Notes: generated by a model from the sequence alone, not told the origin. A stretch of 8,149 nt of DNA from an uncultured Oscillospiraceae bacterium (GCA_900543305.1 UQQZ01000102.1:1-8149), one strand, 5' to 3'. Positions 1-6,936 are shown, numbered from the stretch's first letter. Made by a program: numbers and translations.

Positions 1-553
1 ACAGGTCGCAGGAATTGCAGCCCCCGGCGTTCATGTTCATGTTGGGCCGGTAGCCGCCGTACACGCCGCTGCCCTGGTTCATGGCCTGGTTCAGGGCCGC
101 GCTGTATTCCCCGTTGCCAGGATCCATCTGGCAGGCCCGGGAAAAGTGATCCTTTGCCTCCTCCAGCCAGCCCCGGCGGTAGAGCACCGAACCCTTCAGG
201 AAATACCATTCCGCGTTGCGCCGCTCCGGAGGCACGCCGTTTAGGATCTGCTCCGCGTCGGCAATCCGCCCGGACATGATCAGGCTGCGCACGTCGTTAA
301 ACCCGGAGTTTCCCTGGGAACCCACATTGTTGTACGCTCCGTTGTAACTCCGTTTTCCCCCCGCTTTCCGCTGGGCAGTGATGGTGTCGTAAGCCTCGTT
401 GATCTCTTTCATCTTTTCGTCCGCCAAATCCTTCAGCGGACTGTCCGCGTACTGGTCCGGATGATACTTCTTGGCCAGCTTCCGGTAGGCGTCCTTGATC
501 TCTTCGTCCGTGGCGGAAGGGGATACCCCCAATACCTTGTAAGGGTCTGTCAT
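1..553 (-). CDS. J-domain protein with TPR-like repeat (3' end outside window)
   Basis: Partial gene: 184 codons are visible from the ATG at 551-553, open to the left edge with no stop. Residues 3-62 form a J domain (start MTDPYKVLGV, HPD motif at 31-33, then the KMKEINEAYD helix), which in this family stimulates Hsp70 (DnaK) ATPase. There is no Gly/Phe linker and no DnaJ zinc centre, so it is a specialised J protein rather than housekeeping DnaJ. A short Gly/Asn/Tyr-rich linker (64-84) leads to helical pairs, the second of which (114-147) matches a TPR: W116, G121, Y125, A133, F137, A140, P145. The last visible residues carry C179-x2-C182, probably the start of a Cys-rich tail. The start is fixed by AAAGGAG 7 nt before the ATG. 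It lies 159 nt behind the DUF5685 gene with no clear terminator or promoter between them, so the two are probably cotranscribed. Client unknown. Confidence 0.9.
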   Translation of the reverse strand, partial: MTDPYKVLGVSPSATDEEIKDAYRKLAKKYHPDQYADSPLKDLADEKMKEINEAYDTITAQRKAGGKRSYNGAYNNVGSQGNSGFNDVRSLIMSGRIADAEQILNGVPPERRNAEWYFLKGSVLYRRGWLEEAKDHFSRACQMDPGNGEYSAALNQAMNQGSGVYGGYRPNMNMNAGGCNSCDL

Positions 554-712
554 AGTCTATCTCCTTTGTAAGAAATCCGCCGGGACAGGGGCTTGCCCCC
601 GCGCCCATCCGGGATCTCCGCCGCGTTTTGCGGCTCTATTCTCAAGCGGGCTTTCAGGGCATCTCCCCGAAAAAGTCCCGCTGTGGTTCCAGCAAAATAC
701 CGCCCTGCCCTC

Positions 713-1627
713 TCAGGGCAAAGGTTCCGGTTCCCGTCTCTTTTTCCGGTCCCGGATGTGCAAAAACAAAATTTCCCGCTGAATCTCCGGCAACCCCTGA
801 TGCACCACATTCTCCAGAATGGGTCCGAAATTGACCAGGGAAATCAGATTAAAGGCCAGCACCATCTGAGCCGCCGTGGCATTGAGGGCCTGGTTACAGG
901 CCTGGTCCGCCTTTTTCCGTTCCTCCGGGGAAAGCTCTTTCTTGCCCTCCAGCCCCAACCGGTCAATCCAAGGGTTGAAGGCCCCTTCTTTCAGGTCATC
1001 GGCCAGATCGTCGGCTGCGTCCATCAGGTAGATCCACCGGCCCAGAAAATAGCCAAACCGCTCCAAAGGAATGGCCTGGACCTTGTCATCTCCCGCCAAC
1101 TCTCGAAATAAGGCCGCCAGCATCTGCCCTGTGGGCTCCGCGCAGGCGTCCACGCTGCCACCGGAAGCTTCCGCTTCCCGCTGGCCTTCCATGGCCCGCT
1201 GGGCCTCCTGGGCCAAAAAGGGAAATTCCTCCGCTGCCCGTTTAGCCTTTCGGGACACCACCGGCAAAAAAATCCGGCTTCCCAAGGACTTCCAGAAGCT
1301 GTCATCCTCCAAATTATCCCGGAGCTTGTGGTAGGTGAGCAGCACCGAAAGGGCAGCCGCCTTATGATAGGCTTCCCCACCGCACTCCAAAAAATCGCAT
1401 TTTTTCATGGGATTCATCACGCATTTGCCGTGACACAGAGACGGTTTCCCTCCCTGCACCGAAAGGCTCAGCAAGGCGTAAAAGGTGCAGTCGTAACTCA
1501 AGGTGAAGGTGGAAAGCCTGCCGTACCGGCGCTTTAACTCCCGGCACAGGCCGCAGTAAGCCGCCTTATACTGCTCGTAGTGACGCACCAGCAGTTCCGA
1601 TTTCATGGGACGCACATATCCAAACAT
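713..1627 (-). CDS. DUF5685 family protein, possible isoprenoid-synthase-like fold
   Basis: Complete 304-residue protein with the family-typical start MFGYVRP. I recognise it as DUF5685, a family of unknown function found mainly in Clostridia. It is predicted to be mostly helical, with no signal peptide or evident membrane anchor, so probably cytoplasmic. The N-terminal part is rich in Cys: C25-x2-C28, C47, C65-x3-C69, C77-x4-C82, which could bind a metal. Two Asp-rich motifs follow: D104-N-L-E-D108-D109 (context LRDNLEDD), and D203, D206, D207, D210, D211 (context GRWIYLMDAADDLADDL). Their form and roughly 100-residue separation resemble the two Mg-diphosphate-binding motifs of squalene/phytoene synthases (inference). 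A low-complexity Glu/Ala/Gly stretch lies at about 145-165, and the C-terminus is basic. The start is supported by family resemblance although the best Shine-Dalgarno is unusually far away. It is the first gene of a probable two-gene unit with the J-domain gene. Confidence 0.88.
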   Translation of the reverse strand: MFGYVRPMKSELLVRHYEQYKAAYCGLCRELKRRYGRLSTFTLSYDCTFYALLSLSVQGGKPSLCHGKCVMNPMKKCDFLECGGEAYHKAAALSVLLTYHKLRDNLEDDSFWKSLGSRIFLPVVSRKAKRAAEEFPFLAQEAQRAMEGQREAEASGGSVDACAEPTGQMLAALFRELAGDDKVQAIPLERFGYFLGRWIYLMDAADDLADDLKEGAFNPWIDRLGLEGKKELSPEERKKADQACNQALNATAAQMVLAFNLISLVNFGPILENVVHQGLPEIQREILFLHIRDRKKRREPEPLP

Positions 1628-1636
1628 GGCACAGGC

Positions 1637-1650
1637 GCCCCGGCCGGGGC
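1637..1650 (-). promoter_or_regulatory. 14-nt palindrome between Shine-Dalgarno and ATG of the DUF5685 gene
   Basis: GCCCCGGCCGGGGC is a perfect palindrome lying between the best Shine-Dalgarno (GGAAAGGAA on the minus strand, 1651-1659) and the ATG at 1627. The Shine-Dalgarno is 23 nt from the ATG, too far for normal use. Folding of this GC-rich element in the mRNA could shorten the distance or hide the start. The only nearer candidate is the GGGG in the palindrome's own right half, 10 nt before the ATG. The palindrome is seen; the regulatory role is inference. Confidence 0.4.
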
Positions 1651-1744
1651 TTCCTTTCCGGCGGGACTGCCGCCTGATTTTTGGCAGAGAAAAATGGGCT
1701 CAACCGCCCTTCCGCGAAATATTGTATCCCATTCCCCTGGAAAG

Positions 1745-1767
1745 GTGTTGAACACATTGTAAACAAT
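1745..1767 (-). promoter_or_regulatory. Two abutting inverted repeats, candidate operator
   Basis: On the plus strand, GTGTT-G-AACAC (1745-1755) is followed directly by ATTGT-AA-ACAAT (1756-1767); both are perfect inverted repeats. The second overlaps the outer two bases of the candidate -10 box (1766-1771), and together they cover the expected transcription start of the DUF5685 unit, the usual place for a repressor site. They match no regulator box I can name: not LexA, CIRCE or NrdR. The repeats are seen; operator function is inference. Confidence 0.4.
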
Positions 1768-1794
1768 TATAGTCGAATCCTGGAAAAAAAGCAA
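1766..1794 (-). promoter_or_regulatory. Probable sigma-A promoter of the DUF5685/J-domain unit
   Basis: Minus strand: -35 TTGCTT (1789-1794), a 17-nt spacer, and a perfect -10 TATAAT (1766-1771). The -35 is only 3/6 but lies in a T-rich stretch (TTTTTCTTGCTTTTTTT), and the region is AT-rich in an otherwise GC-rich window. It leaves a 5' leader of roughly 130 nt before the ATG at 1627, long enough for leader control. A weaker -10-like TACAAT further downstream lacks a proper -35. Confidence 0.6.
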
Positions 1795-1800
1795 GAAAAA

Positions 1801-1846
1801 CCGGGGCCCCAGGGGTTTTTCCCCAGGTCCTGGCAAAGGACTGGGG
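1801..1846 (-). terminator. GC-rich hairpin cluster with T-run, possible second uvrA-side terminator
   Basis: In minus-strand order: CCCCAGTCC pairs with GGACCTGGGG (one bulged C, 7-nt loop; 1821-1846). Its right arm CCTGGGG can instead pair with CCCCGG further on (1801-1806; one bulged T, 14-nt loop containing its own CCCCTGGGG). The second stem is followed at once by TTTTTCTTGCTTTTTTT (1784-1800). The two stems exclude each other because they share the same arm. It may be a back-up terminator for uvrBA or insulate the next promoter, whose -35 lies in the T-run. Termination is uncertain. Confidence 0.4.
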
Positions 1847-1909
1847 CCAGGGTCCGGCCACAGGCCACAAAAGCCAGCCCTCCCTCGGGAAGGGCCGACT
1901 TTTTCTCGG

Positions 1910-1948
1910 AAGGGAAAAAGAAAAGGGACGCCGAAGTGGCATCCCTCA
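1910..1948 (-). terminator. Intrinsic terminator of uvrBA
   Basis: Just 7 nt after the uvrA stop, the minus strand has AGGGATGCC, a 5-nt loop (ACTTC), then GGCGTCCCT: a 9-bp stem with one T-G wobble (1924-1946). A T-rich tail, TTTCTTTTTCCC, follows. This is a classic Rho-independent terminator for the uvrB-uvrA transcript. Confidence 0.8.
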
Positions 1949-1953
1949 AAAGG

Positions 1954-4779
1954 TCACTTTTCCAGAAGGGGCTTTAAATACTGTCCTGTGTAGGATTCCG
2001 GTACCTGAGCCACCTGCTCCGGGGTGCCCTGAGCCACGATGGTCCCCCCTCGGTTGCCCCCTTCGGGGCCCAGGTCGATGATGTGGTCCGCGGTCTTGAT
2101 CAAGTCCAGGTTGTGCTCGATGACCACCACCGTGTTTCCTCCGTCCACCAGCCGCTGGAGCACGTCGATCAGCTTGTGGACGTCCGCGATATGCAGGCCC
2201 GTGGTGGGCTCGTCCAGGATATAGATGGTCCGCCCGGTGGAGCGCCGGGAAAGCTCTGTGGCCAGCTTCACCCGCTGGGCTTCGCCGCCCGACAGGGTGG
2301 TGGCGGGCTGACCCACCTTCACATACCCCAGACCCACGTCGTAGATGGTCTGGAGCTTTCTTGCCAGTTTGGGGATGTCCCGGAAAAAGTCCAGGGCTTC
2401 CTCTACGGTCATTTCCAGCACGTCGTAAATGCTCTTGCCCTTGTACTTTACCTCCAGAGTCTCCCGGTTATACCGGTGGCCCTTGCACACGTCGCAGGGG
2501 ACGTACACGTCCGGAAGAAAGTGCATCTCAATGCGGATGATGCCGTCTCCCTGACAGGCTTCGCACCGGCCGCCCTTAACGTTGAAGGAAAACCGGCTGG
2601 CGTTGAAGCCACGCATCTTGGCGTCCTGGGTGGAGGCAAACAGCTCCCGAATGTCGTTGAACAGACCCGTGTAGGTGGCGGGATTGGAACGGGGCGTGCG
2701 GCCAATGGGGGACTGGTCGATCTGGATCACCTTGTCCAGATGTTCCAAGCCCCGGATCTCCTTGTGCTTACCCGGATGAGCATGGGCCCGGTTCAGCTCC
2801 GCCGCAAGCTTTTTGTAGAGAATCTCGTTGATGAGGGAGGATTTTCCCGACCCGGACACCCCGGTGACACAGACAAACTCTCCCAGAGGGATTTTAACGT
2901 TGATATTTTTCAGATTGTTCTGGGTGGCTCCCCGGATCTCCAGGAATTTTCCATTTCCCTTCCGGCGCTTTTGGGGCACCTCCACCTTCCGCTTGCCGCT
3001 CAGGTACTGGCCGGTCAGGGAGGCTTCGCACTGCTCGATCTCCTGGGGAGGACCCGCAAAGATCACCTGGCCTCCGTGGACTCCCGCTCCGGGACCGATA
3101 TCCACCAGAAAGTCCGACTCCCGCATGGTGTCCTCGTCATGCTCCACCACAATCACCGTGTTGCCCAGATCCCGCAGGTTCTTCAAGGTGTTCAGCAGCT
3201 TGTGGTTGTCCCGCTGATGGAGGCCAATGGAGGGTTCGTCCAGAATATACAGCACGCCCATCAGGGAAGAGCCGATCTGGGTGGCCAGACGGATCCGCTG
3301 GCTCTCGCCGCCGGACAGGGTCCCCGAAGACCGGGACAGGGTCAGGTATTCCAAGCCCACACTTTGGAGGAAGCCCAACCGGGACTTGATCTCCTTGAGA
3401 ATGGGGGCGGCAATGAGGTTTTCCCGGTCGGTCAGCTCCAGGGATTCCACAAACTCCAAGGCCTCGGTGACAGACTTGTCGCAGAAAGCGCTGATGTTGA
3501 TCCCCCCCACGGTGACTGCCAGGCTTTCCGGAGAAAGACGCTGACCGTGGCAGGCGTCACAGGGGACGGCGCTCATATAGGTTTCGATCTCCTCTTTCAC
3601 CCAGCTGGAAGAGGTCTCCCGGAAACGGCGCTCCAGGTTGTTGATAATTCCCTCAAAGGGGGCAGAATAGGTGCCACTGCCGTATTCGCTTTCCCGGCGC
3701 AGTTTGATCTTCTCCCCCTTGGTGCCGTAAAGGAGGATATCGATGATCTCCTCCGGCAGCTCTCCAATGGGAGTATCCAGGGAGAATCCGTAGTGCTGGG
3801 AAAGGCCCTTCATATACATGGCGGCAATGGTGCTGCCCTCCATGGCCCAGCCGCTGGCCTTCAGGCCCCCTTTGTTGATGGACAGTCGCTTGTCGGGAAG
3901 GATCAGCTCCGGGTCAATCTTCATGAACACACCCAGTCCCGTGCATTTTTTACAGGCCCCAAAGGGGTTGTTGAAGGAGAACATCCGGGGAGTCAGTTCC
4001 TCGACGGAGACCCCGTGTTCCGGGCAGGCGTAATTCTGGGAAAAGGTGATGTCCTCCCCGTCGATGACGTTGATGATGACGATCCCTCCCGTCAGTCCCG
4101 AGGCGGTTTCAATGGAATCCGCCAGCCGGGAGCGGATGTCCGCCTTGATCACCAACCGGTCCACAATGATTTCGATGGTGTGTTTCTTGTTTTTTTCCAG
4201 GGAGATCTTCTCGTTCAAGTCGTAGACCAGTCCGTCTACCCGGGCCCGAACAAACCCGGACTTTCGGGCAGCCTCAAACTCCTTCACATGCTCTCCCTTG
4301 CGGCCCCGGACCACCGGCGCCAGTACCTGGATCTTGGTCCGTTCCGGCAGGGCCAGCACTCGGTCCACAATCTGGTCGACAGTCTGCTGCTTGATCTCCC
4401 GGCCGCAGATGGGGCAGTGGGGAATGCCGATTCTGGCGTAAAGCAAACGCAGGTAGTCATAGATTTCCGTCACCGTGCCTACGGTGGACCGGGGATTTTT
4501 GGAGGTGGTCTTCTGATCGATGGAAATGGCCGGGGAAAGGCCGTCGATCATGTCCACATCGGGCTTTTCCATCTGACCCAGAAACATCCGGGCATAGGAG
4601 GAAAGGCTCTCCACATACCGGCGCTGGCCCTCGGCATAGATGGTGTCGAAGGCTAGAGAGGATTTTCCCGACCCGGAAAGCCCCGTGAGCACCACCAGCT
4701 TGTCCCGAGGGATGGTGACGTCGATGTTTTTCAAGTTGTGTTCCCGGGCGCCGTGCACCACGATCTTATCTAAACTCAT
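1954..4779 (-). CDS. uvrA: UvrA, excision nuclease ABC ATPase subunit
   Basis: Complete 941-residue UvrA, the usual length. UvrA dimers scan DNA in the cytoplasm, recognise helix-distorting lesions and load UvrB. Two ABC ATPase halves are intact. Half 1: Walker A GLSGSGKS 33-40, signature LSGGESQ from 488, Walker B ILDEPS 512-517. Half 2: Walker A GVSGSGKS 640-647, signature LSGGEAQ from 829, Walker B ILDEPT 854-859. The DNA-binding zinc module is C739, C742, C762, C765. The module inserted in half 1 reads C252-x2-H255...C276-x2-C279, with His where the E. coli protein has Cys. Further pairs C122/C125 and C407/C410 are also present. The start is supported by GAAAGGAAG about 6 nt before the ATG. 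It begins 16 nt after the uvrB stop, so it is translated from the same LexA-controlled mRNA. Confidence 0.98.
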   Translation of the reverse strand: MSLDKIVVHGAREHNLKNIDVTIPRDKLVVLTGLSGSGKSSLAFDTIYAEGQRRYVESLSSYARMFLGQMEKPDVDMIDGLSPAISIDQKTTSKNPRSTVGTVTEIYDYLRLLYARIGIPHCPICGREIKQQTVDQIVDRVLALPERTKIQVLAPVVRGRKGEHVKEFEAARKSGFVRARVDGLVYDLNEKISLEKNKKHTIEIIVDRLVIKADIRSRLADSIETASGLTGGIVIINVIDGEDITFSQNYACPEHGVSVEELTPRMFSFNNPFGACKKCTGLGVFMKIDPELILPDKRLSINKGGLKASGWAMEGSTIAAMYMKGLSQHYGFSLDTPIGELPEEIIDILLYGTKGEKIKLRRESEYGSGTYSAPFEGIINNLERRFRETSSSWVKEEIETYMSAVPCDACHGQRLSPESLAVTVGGINISAFCDKSVTEALEFVESLELTDRENLIAAPILKEIKSRLGFLQSVGLEYLTLSRSSGTLSGGESQRIRLATQIGSSLMGVLYILDEPSIGLHQRDNHKLLNTLKNLRDLGNTVIVVEHDEDTMRESDFLVDIGPGAGVHGGQVIFAGPPQEIEQCEASLTGQYLSGKRKVEVPQKRRKGNGKFLEIRGATQNNLKNINVKIPLGEFVCVTGVSGSGKSSLINEILYKKLAAELNRAHAHPGKHKEIRGLEHLDKVIQIDQSPIGRTPRSNPATYTGLFNDIRELFASTQDAKMRGFNASRFSFNVKGGRCEACQGDGIIRIEMHFLPDVYVPCDVCKGHRYNRETLEVKYKGKSIYDVLEMTVEEALDFFRDIPKLARKLQTIYDVGLGYVKVGQPATTLSGGEAQRVKLATELSRRSTGRTIYILDEPTTGLHIADVHKLIDVLQRLVDGGNTVVVIEHNLDLIKTADHIIDLGPEGGNRGGTIVAQGTPEQVAQVPESYTGQYLKPLLEK

Positions 4780-4795
4780 ACTGTACTTCCTTTCC

Positions 4796-6808
4796 TCAGG
4801 GCTTAGGCAGCCTCCGCTTTTTCCCCGGCAGAGGGCCGGATCCTTCCAGCTCTTTGATCTTGTCCCGCAGATAGGCCGCGTGTTCGAACTCCAGCAGCTT
4901 GGCTGCGGCCTTCATCTCCTTGGTGTATTTCTGAATCAGCTCCTGACGCTCAGCGGCGGTATAGCGCTTCTTCTTTTTCTTGCCGTCTTCCTTGTGAGAG
5001 GAGATCTCGATGATGTCCGCCACGTTTTTCCGGATAGTCTGGGGAGTGATGCCGTTCTCCTCGTTATACCGCTCCTGGATGGCCCGGCGGCGTTCCGTCT
5101 CGGTGATGGCCTGCTCCATGGAGGGAGTCACCTCGTCGGCGTACATGATCACCTGACCCTGGGCGTTTCTGGCCGCCCGGCCGATGGTCTGGATCAAGCT
5201 GCGCCCACTCCGGAGAAAGCCTTCCTTATCCGCGTCCAAAATGGCCACCAAAGACACCTCGGGAATGTCCAGGCCCTCCCGCAGCAGGTTGATGCCCACC
5301 AGCACATCGAACTCCCCTAGGCGCAAATCCCGGATAATCTCCATGCGTTCCACGGTGTCAATGTCGTGGTGCATATACCGCACCCGGATGCCATACCCTT
5401 CCAAGTACCCGGTTAGATCCTCGGCCATCTTTTTCGTCAGGGTGGTTACCAGAACACGCTCCTGTTTTTCCACCCGCAGGTTGATCTCGGAAATCAAGTC
5501 GTCGATCTGGCCGTCGGTGGGCTTGACGGTGATCTTAGGATCCAAAAGCCCTGTAGGCCGGATCACCTGCTCCACCACCTGGGCGGACTTCTCCAGCTCC
5601 AGATCCCCGGGGGTGGCGCTGACAAACACCGCCTGATTGATGTGATCATAGAATTCGTCGAAATTCAGGGGCCGGTTGTCAAAGGCGGAGGGCAGCCGGA
5701 ACCCGTAATCCACCAGCATCTCCTTCCGGGCCCGGTCCCCGGCGTACATGCCCCGGACCTGAGGCAGAGTCACATGGGATTCGTCCACAAACAGCAGAAA
5801 ATCCTTGGGAAAATAATCCAGCAGGGTAAAGGGGGCGCTTCCCGGCTCACGGCCGGAAAGAACCCGGGAATAGTTTTCGATTCCCTTGCAAAAGCCGATC
5901 TCCTGGAGCATCTCCATATCGTACCGGGTCCGCTGCTCGATGCGCTGAGCCTCGATGAGCTTTCCCTCCTGCTTAAAGTATTCCACCCGCTGCTCCATTT
6001 CCCGCTGAATGTCCCCGATGGCCCGGTCCATTTTTTCCTTGGGCACAATGTAGTGGGAGGCGGGATAGATGGCAATGTGCTTGAGCTGGGAAGTCACATC
6101 CCCGGTGAGAGGGTTAAACTCCGACAGCCGGTCGATTTCATCTCCGAAAAACTCCACCCGCACCGCTTTATCTGTGGCGTTGGCGGGGAAAATCTCCACC
6201 ACGTCTCCCCGAACCCGAAACTTGTTGCGGATGAAATTCACGTCGTTGCGCTCGTACTGGAGCTCCACCAGCTTTTTCAACAGCTCGTCCCGGTCGCGCT
6301 CCTGCCCCGGCCGCAGGGAGATCACCATGGTCCGGTAGTCAATAGGGTCGCCCAAGCTGTAAATACAGGACACGGACGCCACAATGATCACGTCCCGCCG
6401 CTCGGACAGGGCACTGGTGGCGCTGTGGCGCAGTTTGTCAATCTCGTCGTTGATGGCGGAATCCTTTTCGATATAGGTGTCCGTCTGGGGAATATAGGCC
6501 TCGGGCTGGTAGTAGTCGTAGTAGGATACAAAATACTCCACCGCGTTATGGGGGAAAAATTCCCGGAACTCCGAACACAGCTGGGCCGCCAGGGTCTTGT
6601 TGTGGGCCAGCACCAAGGTGGGACGATTCACCTGGGCGATCACGTTGGCCATGGTAAAGGTCTTGCCGGAGCCCGTCACTCCCAGCAGGGTCTGCTCTTT
6701 CATCCCGGCGTTGATCCCCTCCGCCAATTTCCGGATGGCCCGGGGTTGGTCTCCGGTGGGCCGGTATTGGGATACCAATTGGAACCGCTCCTGTCTCTCT
6801 TCCTCCAT
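4796..6808 (-). CDS. uvrB: UvrB, excision nuclease ABC subunit B
   Basis: Complete 670-residue UvrB, the damage-verifying helicase-fold protein that takes over from UvrA and recruits UvrC. Visible motifs in order: Walker A GVTGSGKT 43-50; the Tyr-rich beta-hairpin that clamps DNA, about 96-116 (YYDYYQPEAY onward); the DESH Walker B at 342-345; VSATPG 397-401 region; motif VI QTIGRAARN 540-548 with its arginines; and the C-terminal UVR coiled coil at about 623-655, which contacts UvrC or UvrA. A Lys-rich linker (610-615) precedes it. I chose the ATG at 6806-6808 because AAGGGAG lies 9 nt upstream and the protein then starts near the family's usual N-terminus. An in-frame TTG at 6883 would add 25 residues but is the promoter's -35 box. 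First gene of uvrBA. Confidence 0.98.
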   Translation of the reverse strand: MEEERQERFQLVSQYRPTGDQPRAIRKLAEGINAGMKEQTLLGVTGSGKTFTMANVIAQVNRPTLVLAHNKTLAAQLCSEFREFFPHNAVEYFVSYYDYYQPEAYIPQTDTYIEKDSAINDEIDKLRHSATSALSERRDVIIVASVSCIYSLGDPIDYRTMVISLRPGQERDRDELLKKLVELQYERNDVNFIRNKFRVRGDVVEIFPANATDKAVRVEFFGDEIDRLSEFNPLTGDVTSQLKHIAIYPASHYIVPKEKMDRAIGDIQREMEQRVEYFKQEGKLIEAQRIEQRTRYDMEMLQEIGFCKGIENYSRVLSGREPGSAPFTLLDYFPKDFLLFVDESHVTLPQVRGMYAGDRARKEMLVDYGFRLPSAFDNRPLNFDEFYDHINQAVFVSATPGDLELEKSAQVVEQVIRPTGLLDPKITVKPTDGQIDDLISEINLRVEKQERVLVTTLTKKMAEDLTGYLEGYGIRVRYMHHDIDTVERMEIIRDLRLGEFDVLVGINLLREGLDIPEVSLVAILDADKEGFLRSGRSLIQTIGRAARNAQGQVIMYADEVTPSMEQAITETERRRAIQERYNEENGITPQTIRKNVADIIEISSHKEDGKKKKKRYTAAERQELIQKYTKEMKAAAKLLEFEHAAYLRDKIKELEGSGPLPGKKRRLPKP

Positions 6809-6835
6809 GCTGCCACACTCCCTTCCAGCAGATTC

Positions 6836-6849
6836 CGAACAAATATTCG
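6836..6849 (-). promoter_or_regulatory. LexA (SOS) box of uvrBA
   Basis: On the plus strand the 14-mer CGAACAAATATTCG matches the Bacillus-type LexA consensus CGAACRNRYGTTYG at 13 of 14 positions (only G10 is A). It lies 5 nt downstream of the -10 box, across the expected start of transcription, where bound LexA would block initiation. uvrBA is a well-known SOS operon in B. subtilis. The match is seen; repression here is inferred from the family. Confidence 0.88.
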
Positions 6850-6854
6850 TGCTT

Positions 6855-6883
6855 ATCTTACACCACCCGCCAATCCTTGTCAA
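6855..6883 (-). promoter_or_regulatory. Sigma-A promoter of uvrBA
   Basis: Minus strand: perfect -35 TTGACA (6878-6883), 17-nt spacer, -10 TAAGAT (6855-6860, 4/6). Transcription would start near 6848, inside the LexA box, giving a leader of about 40 nt before the uvrB ATG. Its position after the radC terminator makes uvrBA an independent unit. Confidence 0.85.
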
Positions 6884-6936
6884 CCCGGGAAAAGCCGATT
6901 CCGGCGCCCTTTTTCCTAGGTTCCCCCCGAGGCCTC

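Noticed and set aside
554..712. Gap between the DUF5685 and J-domain genes, searched for a promoter
   Set aside because: Only weak 4-5 bp hairpins were found (for example GCCGC-AAAAC-GCGGC), and no properly spaced -35/-10 pair. It is best read as an intercistronic spacer.
706..720. Perfect 6-bp inverted repeat TGCCCT-CTC-AGGGCA at the DUF5685 stop codon, considered as a terminator
   Set aside because: The stem is short, the loop is 3 nt, and no T-run follows on the minus strand, so termination is not supported.
593..1111. 172-codon open frame on the plus strand over the DUF5685 gene
   Set aside because: Low-complexity Pro/Gln/Leu translation; overlaps the recognisable DUF5685 frame.
2083..4656. 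857-codon open frame on the plus strand, antisense to uvrA
   Set aside because: It lies wholly inside uvrA, which is intact and highly conserved. The translation has no recognisable domain and biased His/Gly/Leu/Val composition typical of the mirror frame of GC-rich coding DNA. No ribosome site was seen.
4882..4889. GTTCGAAC inside uvrB as a second LexA site
   Set aside because: It lacks the 4-nt spacer and half-site order of the LexA box and lies deep inside conserved coding sequence.
6809..6883. 25-residue N-terminal extension of UvrB from a TTG at 6881-6883
   Set aside because: That TTG is part of the -35 box, so it would lie upstream of the transcription start. The ATG at 6808 has a good Shine-Dalgarno and fits the family N-terminus.
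5642..6919. 425-codon open frame on the plus strand, antisense to uvrB
   Set aside because: Shadow of uvrB codon bias. It also runs through the uvrBA promoter and LexA box, and encodes no recognisable protein.
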